In this document: piece by piece, positions 7,202 through 15,271 of the stretch
Position numbering within the stretch: the first letter of the stretch is position 1
How the letters are laid out: every line of letters starts with the position of its first letter
Origin: Streptomyces sp. Ag109_O5-10
Lineage (GTDB): Bacteria > Actinomycetota > Actinomycetes > Streptomycetales > Streptomycetaceae
Length of the DNA: 64,000 nt
NCBI RefSeq assembly: GCF_900105755.1
Contig: NZ_FNTQ01000001.1
Location: 6,510,001 to 6,574,000, forward strand
Direction: 5' to 3'
The notes under the pieces: generated by a model
The model's input: only the letters and a program-made list of their open reading frames with translations
Database searches by the model: none
Told to the model about the DNA's origin: nothing
Translations under genes and position numbers: made by a program

Positions 7202-7720
7202 TCACGAGACGGGCTTGCCGAGGCGGATCCGGGTGTCGCAGCCGATGTCCTCGCGGTACGTGGTGGAGCCCTGCCGGTACTCGTAGTGGCAGGTGGTCAG
7301 GTCCCCGTGCACGGTGCCGGTCACCTTGACCCGGGCCTCGTAGTAGAGGTCTGACAGGGTGTGCGCCGGGATCCGGATCGAACTGCCCTGGTGAGCGAGG
7401 GCGTTGTGGTCCGTGACACCTACGGGTATCACCCCATAGGGGTGAGGGCCGGTGCCGTCGCTGACCACCCGGTACGCCGTGATCCGCAGGCCGGCCGGCA
7501 CGTGGACGATCTTCCCGCTGAGGACGGTGACCGGCTTCCCCGACGTGTTCTCCATCTGCGGCATGGTCACCCAGTACTCCTTGCCGACCTGGGTGTGCTC
7601 GTACCCGACGAGATTGCTGCTCTTCCCGGCGCCGGCCAGGGCCGTCCCTCCGCCGTCGGAGCACGAGGTGAGGGCGGCGGCGCCGAGCGCCAGGAACACG
7701 GCGAAAAGGCGTCTGGACAT
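7202..7720 (-). CDS. Putative secreted lipoprotein
   Basis: A 172-residue lipoprotein of unknown function. The N terminus MSRRLFAVFLALGAAALTSCS is a lipoprotein signal with the lipidated Cys at about residue 20. The rest is soluble and beta-rich, including 'YWVTMPQMENTSGKPVTVLSG' style strands, a 'GPHPYGVIPVG' loop and a C-terminal pair of cysteines (TTCHYEY, DIGCDTR). The frame is open for 48 codons further upstream, but the ATG at 7720 is preferred because it begins the signal peptide and follows GGGGGGAT. Confidence 0.75.
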   Translation of the reverse strand: MSRRLFAVFLALGAAALTSCSDGGGTALAGAGKSSNLVGYEHTQVGKEYWVTMPQMENTSGKPVTVLSGKIVHVPAGLRITAYRVVSDGTGPHPYGVIPVGVTDHNALAHQGSSIRIPAHTLSDLYYEARVKVTGTVHGDLTTCHYEYRQGSTTYREDIGCDTRIRLGKPVS

Positions 7721-8195
7721 GGCTGGATCCCCCCGGTGGATTTGCGGTACCGGGATCAAACCACGCTGTTCAGGACGTGTGTAGGTCGGGCGGGGAAAAA
7801 GTGCGCAAGTAATGTGCCGTTGCGCGATCGGTGAGCGGACCAGGCGCCGGAGGCCCGCCCGCATGCCCGCCCGTCGGAGAAGGACCGCGGGGCCGCCGTC
7901 CGAGGTGACTGTCGTGGACGGGGCATCGTAGGAAGGGCTCCTGCCGGCAGGCGGTCGGAGTTCGGACAGCCGTGTCGGCGGCCGGCGTAGGGCATCGCGG
8001 AAAACGCGTGAGTAAAGGGGCCATTAGGGTAGTTCGTCGCGGCCAGGACACCCCCTGAACGGCGAGGGCTCGCGGAATTCGGCGCGGTATCCGGGTCTAA
8101 TCGCGCCGGAGAACCGAGACACCGCTCGGGCAGTGCCGGGTGGCGAGGGACTTCGACGCCACCACCCTGTCCCGCAGTGCTGGAGGAGGATTTCC
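7721..8195. other. 475-bp intergenic region between divergent genes
   Basis: The gap separates the lipoprotein gene (leftward) from the acyl-CoA dehydrogenase (rightward) and must hold both promoters. Small frames are present, but none has a convincing ribosome site or recognisable product. An AT-richer patch at about 8015-8035 (GTAAAGGGGCCATTAGGGTA) is the best candidate core promoter for the rightward genes. No strong repeat is seen. Confidence 0.4.
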
Positions 8196-9422
8196 ATGGG
8201 CGCCACTCCGCTCCTGCCGACGCCGTCCGGTCCCTACCTGGGCGAAGGGCAGCTTCCCGCCGACTTCTACTCCTACGAGGAACTCCTGACGGACGGTGAG
8301 CGGGAGAAGATCGGGCGCGTCCGTGCGTTCCTCGAAACGCAGGCCGCTCCCCTCGTGGACGACTACTGGGCACGGGCCGAGTTCCCCTTCCAGCTGGTGC
8401 CGGGGTTCGGCGGACTCGGGCTCGTGGACTGGGCGCACCCGGACTCCGCGGAGTCGAAGCCGAGCAATCTCCTCTCGGGTTTCCTCGCGCTGGAATTCGC
8501 CCACGCCGACGCGTCCTTGGCGACCTTCTCCGGCGTGCACACGGGGCTCGCGATGGGCTCCATCCTCGCCTGTGGTTCCGAGGAGCAGAAGCGGCGGTGG
8601 CTGCCGGCGATGAGCCGCTTCGAGAAGATCGGGGCCTTCGGGCTGACCGAGCCGCACGGTGGTTCCGACGTGGCCGGCGGCCTGCGGACCACCGCGCGCC
8701 GCGACGGCGACGGCTGGGTCCTCGACGGGGCCAAGCGGTGGATCGGCAACGCGACCTTCGCCGACCTGGTCGTCATCTGGGCGCGGGACACCGAGACCAA
8801 CCACGTACTGGGCTTCGTCGTGGAGAAGGACACCCCCGGGTTCACCGCGACGAAGATCGAGAACAAGATGGCGCTGCGGATCGTGCAGAACGCCGACATC
8901 GTGCTCGACGGCTGTCGCGTCCCGGAGGCCAACCGGCTGCAGAACGCGAACTCGTTCAAGGACACCGCGGGCATCCTGCGCCAGACGCGCAGCGGGGTGG
9001 CCTGGCAGGCCGTGGGCGTGATGTTCGGCGCGTACGAGATCGCGCTGCGGTACGCGAAGGAGCGCGAGCAGTTCGGGCGCCCGATCGGCGGCTTCCAGCT
9101 CGTCCAGGACCTGCTGGTGAAGATGCTCGGCAACGCCACGGCCTCGTGCGGGATGGTGACGCGGCTGGCCCAGTTGCAGGACGCCGGGATCTACAAGGAC
9201 GAGCACTCCGCCCTGGCGAAGGCGTACTGCACCGTGCGGATGCGGGAGAACGTCGGCTGGGCCCGGGAGCTGCTGGCCGGCAACGGCATCGTCCTCGACT
9301 ACAAGGTCGGCCGCTTCGTCGCCGACGCCGAGGCCCTCTACTCGTACGAGGGCACGCGGGAGATCCAGACCCTGATCGTGGGACGCGCCGTCACCGACGG
9401 CTTGAGCGCGTTCGTGAAGTGA
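8196..9422 (+). CDS. Acyl-CoA dehydrogenase (glutaryl-CoA dehydrogenase-like)
   Basis: A 408-residue flavoenzyme of the acyl-CoA dehydrogenase superfamily. The middle beta-domain signature is 'GAFGLTEPHGGSDVAGGLRT' followed by 'GWVLDGAKRWIGNATFADL'. The C-terminal helical domain has 'ALRYAKEREQFGRPIGGFQL' and the catalytic-base motif 'LYSYEGTREIQTLIVGRAVT', with Glu of YEGT. Overall it resembles the glutaryl-CoA dehydrogenase branch. The ATG at 8196 is set by GGAGGAGG. The TGA is followed after five bases by the CoA-transferase start, so the two form an operon, which suggests dicarboxylyl- or branched-acid CoA metabolism. Confidence 0.9.
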   Translation: MGATPLLPTPSGPYLGEGQLPADFYSYEELLTDGEREKIGRVRAFLETQAAPLVDDYWARAEFPFQLVPGFGGLGLVDWAHPDSAESKPSNLLSGFLALEFAHADASLATFSGVHTGLAMGSILACGSEEQKRRWLPAMSRFEKIGAFGLTEPHGGSDVAGGLRTTARRDGDGWVLDGAKRWIGNATFADLVVIWARDTETNHVLGFVVEKDTPGFTATKIENKMALRIVQNADIVLDGCRVPEANRLQNANSFKDTAGILRQTRSGVAWQAVGVMFGAYEIALRYAKEREQFGRPIGGFQLVQDLLVKMLGNATASCGMVTRLAQLQDAGIYKDEHSALAKAYCTVRMRENVGWARELLAGNGIVLDYKVGRFVADAEALYSYEGTREIQTLIVGRAVTDGLSAFVK

Positions 9423-9427
9423 CGGCG

Positions 9428-10750
9428 ATGACTCCTGAACCCGTGACCCCCGAGTCCGTGACCCCCGAATCCGTGACCCCCGAGTCGGTGACCCCCGAGT
9501 CCGTGACCCCCGAGTCCGTGACCCCCGAATCCGTCTTCACCGGCCTGAAGGTCCTCGACGCGTCCTCGTTCATCGCGGGACCCGCGGCGGCCACCGTGCT
9601 CTCCGACTTCGGAGCCGACGTCATCAAGATCGAGCCGCCGGGGACGGGCGACCCCCAGCGGCGCCTGAGCTCCGTACCGCCCAGCCCGCAGGCCGAGGCC
9701 AACTACAGCTGGCACCTGGCCAACCGCAACAAGCGGGGCATGGTGCTCGACCTGAAGTCCCCGGCGGCCGTCGAGGTCCTCAAGCGGCTCGTCCAGTGGG
9801 CCGACGTGGTGATCACCAACTTCCCGCACGGTACGCGCGAGAAGCTGCACCTCGGCTACGAGGAGGTCGCCGGCTGGAACCCGAGGGTCGTCTACGCCGA
9901 CCTCACCGGCTTCGGGGACGCGGGGCCCGACGCCCGGCAGCCGGGGTTCGACCTGACCGCCTTCTGGTCGCGCAGCGGTCTGCTGGCCTCCACCCGGGAC
10001 GCCGGCGCCCCGCCGACCGTACCGGTGTGGGGCAGCGGCGACTACACGACGGCGATCGCCGTCTACGCGGCGATCACGACCGCCCTCTACCACCGCGAAC
10101 GGACCGGGCAGGGCGCCAACGTCGGGACGTCACTGCTCGCCACCGGCGTCTGGGCCACCGGAACCCTCGTGGCCGGCGCCCTGGCCCACGGCACCCCCTT
10201 CGAACTGCACGACCGCAAGGCCCCGGCGAACCCGCTGATCAACCCCTACCAGACCGCCGACGGCGAGTGGTTCATGCTGGTCGCCTCGCCCACCCGCTGG
10301 CCGGGACTGACACGCGCCGTCGGACACCCCGAACTGCTGGAGGACCCCCGGTTCGCCGACCTGGAGGGCATGGTCCGGCACGCCGGCGCGCTGGCCGAGC
10401 TGCTCGACACCGAGTTCCGCTCGCAGACCTTCGACCACTGGAAGGACGCGCTGAGCCGCGAACGCATCACCTACAGCCTCATCCAGACGCCGGAAGCGGC
10501 CGCGCGGGACCAGCAGCTGCGCGACAACGACATCGTCGTACCGCTGGAAGGAGTCAGCGGGCTGACGGAGACCGTCAGCAGCCCGGTCACCCTCCGAGGG
10601 GTCCCGAAGGTGCCGGCGAAACGGGCGCCGGGCCTGGGCGAGCACAACGACGAGATCCTCGCCGAGCTGGGATTCGGCCCCGCCGAGATCGACGCACTGC
10701 ACGCCGATGGAGTGGTCCCCGGCACACCGCCGCAGGAGCCGCCGCACTGA
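9428..10750 (+). CDS. Family III CoA-transferase homologue (CaiB/BaiF) with altered active site
   Basis: A 440-residue protein of the CaiB/BaiF fold: 'FTGLKVLDASSFIAGPAAA', 'LSDFGADVIKIEPPGTGDPQ', 'NRNKRGMVLDLKSP', 'DLTGFGDAGPDARQPGFDL'. Family members carry a catalytic Asp in the segment VxVSLLD; here it reads NVGTSLLATGVW, with Ala (GCC) in that place, so acyl-aspartyl chemistry should not work in the usual way. The first 36 residues are six VTPES pentapeptides encoded by a 15-bp tandem repeat and precede the conserved domain. The gene starts 5 bp after the acyl-CoA dehydrogenase stop and is probably co-translated. Confidence 0.85.
   Translation: MTPEPVTPESVTPESVTPESVTPESVTPESVTPESVFTGLKVLDASSFIAGPAAATVLSDFGADVIKIEPPGTGDPQRRLSSVPPSPQAEANYSWHLANRNKRGMVLDLKSPAAVEVLKRLVQWADVVITNFPHGTREKLHLGYEEVAGWNPRVVYADLTGFGDAGPDARQPGFDLTAFWSRSGLLASTRDAGAPPTVPVWGSGDYTTAIAVYAAITTALYHRERTGQGANVGTSLLATGVWATGTLVAGALAHGTPFELHDRKAPANPLINPYQTADGEWFMLVASPTRWPGLTRAVGHPELLEDPRFADLEGMVRHAGALAELLDTEFRSQTFDHWKDALSRERITYSLIQTPEAAARDQQLRDNDIVVPLEGVSGLTETVSSPVTLRGVPKVPAKRAPGLGEHNDEILAELGFGPAEIDALHADGVVPGTPPQEPPH
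9443..9532 (+). repeat. 15-bp tandem repeat encoding VTPES x6
   Basis: Six adjacent 15-bp units (GTGACCCCCGA(G/A)TC(C/G)) lie at the 5' end of the CoA-transferase gene. Being a multiple of three, the array can change length without shifting frame, and each unit begins with GTG, so alternative starts are possible. Confidence 0.9.
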
Positions 10751-10877
10751 ACTCTTCATCTCGGCTTCGCCTGGAATTCGTCTGGACGTAGGGGTACGGC
10801 CGGTCGGTGTCGCCGGGTGGGACAGGGTCCGTTGGTAGCGTCCGCGTACCCCGTGCCGCTCGACCGAGAGAGAACTG

Positions 10878-11816
10878 ATGTCCCCGACGATCCGCAGGGC
10901 CGTGATTCCCGCCGCCGGACTGGGCTCCCGCCTGCTGCCCCTGACCAAGGCCACGCCGAAGGAGATGCTCCCCGTCGGCGACAAACCGGTGATCGAACAC
11001 ACCGTGCGGGAGCTGGTGGACTCCGGGATCACCGACATCACCATCGTCGTCTCGGGCGGCAAGAGCCTGATCCAGGAGCACTTCCGGCCCAATCCCGCCC
11101 TCGTGGAGCAGCTGCGCGCCGACGGCAAGACCGCCTACGCGGACGCCGTCGAGGAGGTCGCCGAGCTGGCCCGCAAGGGGCACATCACCTACCTCGACCA
11201 GTACGGGCCGTACGGCAACGGCACGCCCGTGCTGAACGCCGCCCGCTCCTTCGGCGACGAGCCCGTCCTCGTGCTCTGGCCCGACGACGTGTTCGTCGCC
11301 GAGGTGCCCCGCGCCCAGCAGCTGATACGCGCCTACGAGCAGACCGGCTGCCCGGTCCTCGCCCTGCTGCCGATGGACCCCGCCGACTCCCAGCGCTACG
11401 GCGTGCCCATCGTCAAGGAGGACCTCGGCGACGGCCAGCTGCGCATCACCGGCCTGGTCGAGAAACCCGCGCCGGCCGACGCGCCCTCGCCGTACGCGGC
11501 CATCGGCGGCTACGTCGTCACCCCCGGCATCATCGACGAGCTGCGCGAGCAGACCCGGCGCTGGTACGAGCACCGCACCGGCGAGGTGTACCTCACCGAC
11601 GCCATCAACGCCTACGCCGGCAGCCGGGCCGTGTACGGGCAGGTCATCCAGGGCCGTTGGTACGACACCGGCAACCCGGCCGACTACCTCGTCGCGCAGA
11701 TGGCGTTCGCCCTCGCCCACCCCGAGTACGGGCCCGTGCTGCGCGGTCTGGTCAGCAAGCTCGACCAGGGCGACGTGCGGGACGAGTTGCAGGGCGACGT
11801 GCAGCGTACGGTATGA
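10878..11816 (+). CDS. galU: UTP--glucose-1-phosphate uridylyltransferase
   Basis: A 312-residue nucleotidyltransferase that forms UDP-glucose from UTP and glucose 1-phosphate. The N-terminal nucleotide-binding motif 'AVIPAAGLGSRLLPLTKATP' is followed by 'KEMLPVGDKPVIEHTV', both diagnostic for GalU. 'VLWPDDVF' supplies the metal-binding Asp, 'GLVEKPAPADAPS' the sugar-phosphate loop, and 'GRWYDTGNPADYLVAQM' the end of the catalytic domain. Length matches the family. UDP-glucose feeds cell-wall polymers, glycogen-like storage and glycosylated metabolites. The ATG at 10878 follows GAGAGAG. A candidate structured RNA lies directly downstream. Confidence 0.92.
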   Translation: MSPTIRRAVIPAAGLGSRLLPLTKATPKEMLPVGDKPVIEHTVRELVDSGITDITIVVSGGKSLIQEHFRPNPALVEQLRADGKTAYADAVEEVAELARKGHITYLDQYGPYGNGTPVLNAARSFGDEPVLVLWPDDVFVAEVPRAQQLIRAYEQTGCPVLALLPMDPADSQRYGVPIVKEDLGDGQLRITGLVEKPAPADAPSPYAAIGGYVVTPGIIDELREQTRRWYEHRTGEVYLTDAINAYAGSRAVYGQVIQGRWYDTGNPADYLVAQMAFALAHPEYGPVLRGLVSKLDQGDVRDELQGDVQRTV

Positions 11817-11967
11817 TCGTTTCAGAGCTGGTCGCCGCAACTCGCGGTGTCTGGTGCTGCGTTGGTGGTCCAAGGAAAGACGCCCCGCTTCCTGCGGGGA
11901 AATGCAGGTGCAAGGCCTGCCCGGCGCTCGATCCGGTGCCCGTTCGCATTCGATGCGGACGGGCACC
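11817..11967 (+). ncRNA. Candidate structured RNA downstream of galU (unidentified)
   Basis: The 302-bp gap before the pobA-like gene contains consecutive hairpins: CCGC-AACT-CGCGG near 11840; CCCCGC-TTCCT-GCGGGG at about 11883-11899; GCAGG-TGCAAGG-CCTGC at about 11904-11920; then a long terminator-like stem ending at 11967. The middle two resemble anticodon and T arms, but no acceptor stem closes them. It may be a small RNA with its own terminator or the 3' end of the galU message. No Rfam family could be recognised by eye. Confidence 0.35.
11935..11967 (+). terminator. Strong hairpin, probable terminator after galU / candidate RNA
   Basis: GGTGCCCGT (11935-11943) pairs with ACGGGCACC (11959-11967), and the stem continues inward with CGCAT/ATGCG around a TCG loop after one mismatch. 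The sequence GTTTCC follows shortly after. Stem strength and position suggest transcription termination on the plus strand. Confidence 0.6.
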
Positions 11968-12118
11968 GCGCCGTTTCCGCCCTGGTTCGCACCGTTTCCC
12001 GGCAGCTCCCGTCACCTCAGTCAACCCTTTAGGGGTAATTGGTCCGCTTCCTCCCCTTATGCGGGGTATGCGGCTGATATGAAACCTTCTGGACAGAGGG
12101 CAACTCCAGGGGCGGGGC

Positions 12119-13291
12119 ATGGCAACAGCACAGGTCGGTGTAGTGATCCTCGGCGCCGGCCCGGCAGGGCTCGTACTGGGGAACCTGCTGCTGGACCGCG
12201 GCGTGGACTGCGTGATCATCGAGCGGCGCGACCGTGCCGCGGTGGAGGGCAGGGCCCGCGCCGGATTCCTGGCCGCCCACTCCGTGCGCGTGCTGACCGA
12301 ACACGGCCTGGCCGACGGCCTGCTGGCCCGCGGGAAGACCCACACCACCTGCCTGTTCCGCAGCGACCGCGGCGAGTTCACCCTGGACTACGGCACGTTG
12401 GGCCATGGTGAGCCGCACACCGTCTACCCGCAGCGGGAACTCGTCCGGGACCTGATCGCCGAGTACCTGCGGCGCGGCGGGGAGATCCGGTTCGGCGCCG
12501 AGGCCGGCGAAGTGACCGAGGAGGGCGCGGCCGCCCGGGTGCGGGTGCGCGGCGGTGCCGACGTCACCGCGCGGTACGTCGCCGGCTGCGACGGGCACCG
12601 GGGGACCGGCCGCGCCGCGCTGACGGCCCGCGGCACCCGGACCGCCCGCCGGGACCACGGGGTCTCCTGGCTGGCCGTGCTGGTCGCGGCTCCACCCAGC
12701 CTGGCGGCCGTCGGATACGCCCTGCACGAGCGCGGGTTCGCCGGCCACATGGCCCGCACGGACACCGTCACCCGCTACTACCTCCAGTGCCCGCGCGGCA
12801 CCGACCCCGCCGACTGGAACACGGACCGGATCTGGACAGAACTGGCGACCCGGCTGCGGACCGCCCGGTTCGGGCCGCTGCGCCACGGCCCCGTCCTGGA
12901 GAAGACCGTCGTCGACCTGCGCTCCGACGTCCTGGACTCCCCGGGCGCCGGACGGCTGTGGCTGGCCGGTGACGCCGCCGGACTCATCAGCCCCTCGGCG
13001 GCCAAGGGCGCCAACCTCGCCGTCCTCCAGGCCGAGTTGCTGGCCCGCGCCCTCGAAGCGGCACTCGCCCACGGCGACGGAACCGGCCTCGCCCGCTACG
13101 CCGCCGACAGCCTGCCCCGCGTCTGGCGGGCCCACGAGTTCTCGCACTGGATGAGCGGCCTGCTGCACGGCCCGGCCGGCACGGACGACGAGGCCCGCTA
13201 CGGCCGCCGGCTGCAGTACGCCCGCCTGGAGAGCCTGCGCACCTCCCGCGCCCACCAGGACTTCTTCGCCGAGAACTACACCGGCATCTGA
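12119..13291 (+). CDS. pobA: 4-hydroxybenzoate 3-monooxygenase (PobA-like)
   Basis: A 390-residue class A flavin monooxygenase that would convert 4-hydroxybenzoate to protocatechuate with NAD(P)H and O2. 'VVILGAGPAGLVLGNLLLDR' is the FAD-binding Rossmann motif. 'GRARAGFLAAHSVRVLTEHG' and 'HTVYPQRELVRDLIAEYLRR' match PobA substrate-side segments; 'AGCDGHRG' is the DG motif and 'LWLAGDAAGLISPSAAKGAN' the GD motif near the C terminus. Length is that of PobA (about 390). The ATG at 12119 follows GGGGCGGGGC. A methyltransferase gene lies 61 bp downstream in the same direction, so the product might be methylated or the true substrate may be another hydroxyaryl compound. Confidence 0.85.
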   Translation: MATAQVGVVILGAGPAGLVLGNLLLDRGVDCVIIERRDRAAVEGRARAGFLAAHSVRVLTEHGLADGLLARGKTHTTCLFRSDRGEFTLDYGTLGHGEPHTVYPQRELVRDLIAEYLRRGGEIRFGAEAGEVTEEGAAARVRVRGGADVTARYVAGCDGHRGTGRAALTARGTRTARRDHGVSWLAVLVAAPPSLAAVGYALHERGFAGHMARTDTVTRYYLQCPRGTDPADWNTDRIWTELATRLRTARFGPLRHGPVLEKTVVDLRSDVLDSPGAGRLWLAGDAAGLISPSAAKGANLAVLQAELLARALEAALAHGDGTGLARYAADSLPRVWRAHEFSHWMSGLLHGPAGTDDEARYGRRLQYARLESLRTSRAHQDFFAENYTGI

Positions 13292-13352
13292 CCCCCGGGG
13301 CCGGCTCCGCCGCCCCCGGTTCCTCCTGCCCCACGATCATCGGGAACCCTTC

Positions 13353-14963
13353 ATGAACCTCTCCGTCGTACAGGCATGTCTGACGGAAACCGACCTGGAC
13401 CGGATCCGGCGCGCGGCCGACCACGTCCGCGACCACGACACGGACCAGGTCCTCGCCGGGCTGCTGCCCGGCCTGACGGCCGACGAGCGGGCCGACGTCG
13501 CCCGCCACCTCGGCTACGACCACACCGCCGTACTCGTCTTCCCCACCTCCCTGGACGGGCTCCGCGACGACCTGCGCGGCGCCGGCCTGGACCCGGGCCC
13601 CGTCACTCCGAGCGTGGTGGTGCGCGGACGGCTGGCCCGCCGCTACGGCGCCGCCCTCGGCGACAGCCCGGTCGGGATCGTGCACGTGCCGGTGGCCGGG
13701 CGGACCGTGGAGATCTTCGCGCTGCCCGTGCCGCCCGGCTCCCCGCTGGAGGCGGTCGCCGCCGACGAGCGGGCGGCCGGCCACGAGTCGCACCACGCCT
13801 TCGCGGTGACCGCACCGGGCCGGGTGGTCCCCGCCGGACTGCGCACCCTGCTGACGGAACGCGGCGGCGCGGTCCCGGACGGCGGCGGCTACAACAACCA
13901 CGAGAACGTCACCGTCCTCTACTTCCGCACCGCCGGTCACCGGCGCTTCGAACTCCGCCTCCCCGGCCGCCAGGAACCCCTGCCCGACCCCACCCTGGCC
14001 CTCCTCGGCGTCATGACCGGCGCCTGGGCCACCCAGGCCGTCCGCACCATGGCCGAACTGGGCATCGCCGACCACCTGGCCGCCCGCCCCGACCTCGACA
14101 CCGCCACCCTCGCCGCCCTCACCACCACCGACCCGGACGCCCTGCGCCGCCTCCTCCGCTACCTCGCCACCCTGGGGCTGCTCACCTCGTCCCCCGACGG
14201 CACCCATCACCTCACCGCCCTCGGCGAACCCCTGCGCACCCACGCCGAGCACTCCCTCCACTCCCTCGCACTGCTCTACGGCGGCCCGTTCTACGACTCC
14301 TTCGCCGGGCTCCCGTATGCCGTCAGCACGGGGAAGGAAGCTTTCGCCCACCGCTACGGCAAGCACCACTTCCCCTACTTCGCCGAGCACCCCGAACTCG
14401 CCGGCCTCTTCCACCGGTCGATGGCCGCGAGCGCGGAGATGTTCACGCCGGTACCGGACCTCGTGGACTTCTCCGACGCACGACGCGTCGTCGACGTCGG
14501 CGGCGGCAACGGCGCCCTGCTCGGCCGGATCCTGCGGGCCCACGGCCACCTGGAGGGCGTCCTGCTGGAACGCGCCGACGCGCTGGCGGCGGCCCGGACG
14601 GAACTGGCCGACCTCTCCGGCCGCTGCACGTTCGCCGAGGGCGACTTCACGGAGTCCGTCCCGTCCGGCGGCGACGTCTACCTCCTGTCCCGCGTCCTGC
14701 ACGACTGGGACGACGACCGCTGCACGACCATCCTGCGGCGCTGCGCGGAGTCCATGCGCGAGGACAGCCGGCTGCTCGTCGTGGAACGCCTGCTGCCCAG
14801 CCGCACGGCGGCCGCCTGGGACCTCCACATGCTGTGCAACGTGGGCGGCCGGGAACGGGACGAGGCCCATTACGGGCGCCTGCTGGAGGAGGCGGGCTTC
14901 AACCGACTGGCCTGCCACGCCCTCCCCCTGGGAGCCTCACTCCTGCACGCCGCGCGAGGCTGA
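13353..14963 (+). CDS. O-methyltransferase with an extra N-terminal domain
   Basis: A 536-residue protein. Residues about 205-536 form a plant-type/hydroxyindole O-methyltransferase: dimerisation part 'GVMTGAWATQAVRTMAELGI', SAM-binding motif I 'RRVVDVGGGNGALLGRIL', the acidic 'GDFTESVPSGGDVYLLSRV', and the catalytic-base segment 'LHDWDDDRCTTIL'. Family members are normally about 340 residues. The first 200 residues are additional, with a distinctive 'GHESHHAFAVTAPGRVV' and 'GGYNNHENVTVLYFRT'; I do not recognise this domain. The His/Asn clusters suggest metal or substrate binding. It probably acts with the upstream hydroxylase on an aromatic small molecule. Confidence 0.8.
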   Translation: MNLSVVQACLTETDLDRIRRAADHVRDHDTDQVLAGLLPGLTADERADVARHLGYDHTAVLVFPTSLDGLRDDLRGAGLDPGPVTPSVVVRGRLARRYGAALGDSPVGIVHVPVAGRTVEIFALPVPPGSPLEAVAADERAAGHESHHAFAVTAPGRVVPAGLRTLLTERGGAVPDGGGYNNHENVTVLYFRTAGHRRFELRLPGRQEPLPDPTLALLGVMTGAWATQAVRTMAELGIADHLAARPDLDTATLAALTTTDPDALRRLLRYLATLGLLTSSPDGTHHLTALGEPLRTHAEHSLHSLALLYGGPFYDSFAGLPYAVSTGKEAFAHRYGKHHFPYFAEHPELAGLFHRSMAASAEMFTPVPDLVDFSDARRVVDVGGGNGALLGRILRAHGHLEGVLLERADALAAARTELADLSGRCTFAEGDFTESVPSGGDVYLLSRVLHDWDDDRCTTILRRCAESMREDSRLLVVERLLPSRTAAAWDLHMLCNVGGRERDEAHYGRLLEEAGFNRLACHALPLGASLLHAARG

Positions 14964-14990
14964 CCGCAGTTCGTCCACCGCGCCCCGGTG

Positions 14991-15030
14991 GGGGCTGATC
15001 GCGCAGTTCCCCGCGCCCCTGCCGGGGCCC
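14991..15030. repeat. Intergenic repeat, GCGCAGTTCCCCGCGCCCC family
   Basis: GGGGCTGATC-GCGCAGTTCCCCGCGCCCC followed by GCCGGGGCCC. It lies 28 bp after the methyltransferase stop and can fold through its C-rich and G-rich arms. It is one of about sixteen copies in this window, all but one in intergenic or gene-end positions. Confidence 0.85.
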
Positions 15031-15080
15031 GTTGCCCTACCGCCGACCGATCAGCCCCGTACCCCTGTCGTGCCTCGACG

Positions 15081-15145
15081 GTTCAAGTGCCCTGTCAGGG
15101 GCGCGGGGAACTGCGCGATGAGCCACGATGGTGCCGCACTCGGCT
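15081..15145. repeat. 65-bp direct repeat unit A (contains the intergenic repeat)
   Basis: GTTCAAG(T/C)GCCCTGTCAGG, then GGCGCGGGGAACTGCGCGA and about 27 further bases. The same 65 bp recurs at 15184-15248 with only a few changes, indicating local duplication. The unit contains the intergenic repeat in the orientation opposite to the copy at 14991-15030. Together the three copies fill most of the 308-bp gap, in which I see no gene. Confidence 0.85.
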
Positions 15146-15183
15146 ACGTACTGTGCCCCGACGGTGACTTGTGATCCTGTCCG

Positions 15184-15248
15184 GTTCAAGCGCCCTGTCA
15201 GGGGCGCGGGGAACTGCGCGACCAGCCACGACGGTGCCGCACTCGGCA
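15184..15248. repeat. 65-bp direct repeat unit B
   Basis: Second copy of the unit at 15081-15145, spaced 103 bp start to start. It ends 23 bp before the aminotransferase stop and could act as a terminator hairpin for either converging gene. Confidence 0.85.
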
Positions 15249-15271
15249 AGGGACCGCGCCCCCCACGGCGA

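Noticed and set aside
7770..8051. Small minus-strand gene in the 475-bp gap
   Set aside because: It has no ribosome site or recognisable product, and it overlaps the probable promoter of the lipoprotein gene.
11862..11930. tRNA gene (anticodon-like loop TTCCT and T-arm-like stem)
   Set aside because: The flanking bases do not form a 7-bp acceptor stem and the D arm is missing, so it does not close as a tRNA.
12987..14918. A 643-codon minus-strand frame opposite the methyltransferase
   Set aside because: Antisense shadow. The plus-strand frames carry clear FAD- and SAM-binding motifs, while this one is Gly/Val/Ala/Arg-rich without motifs.
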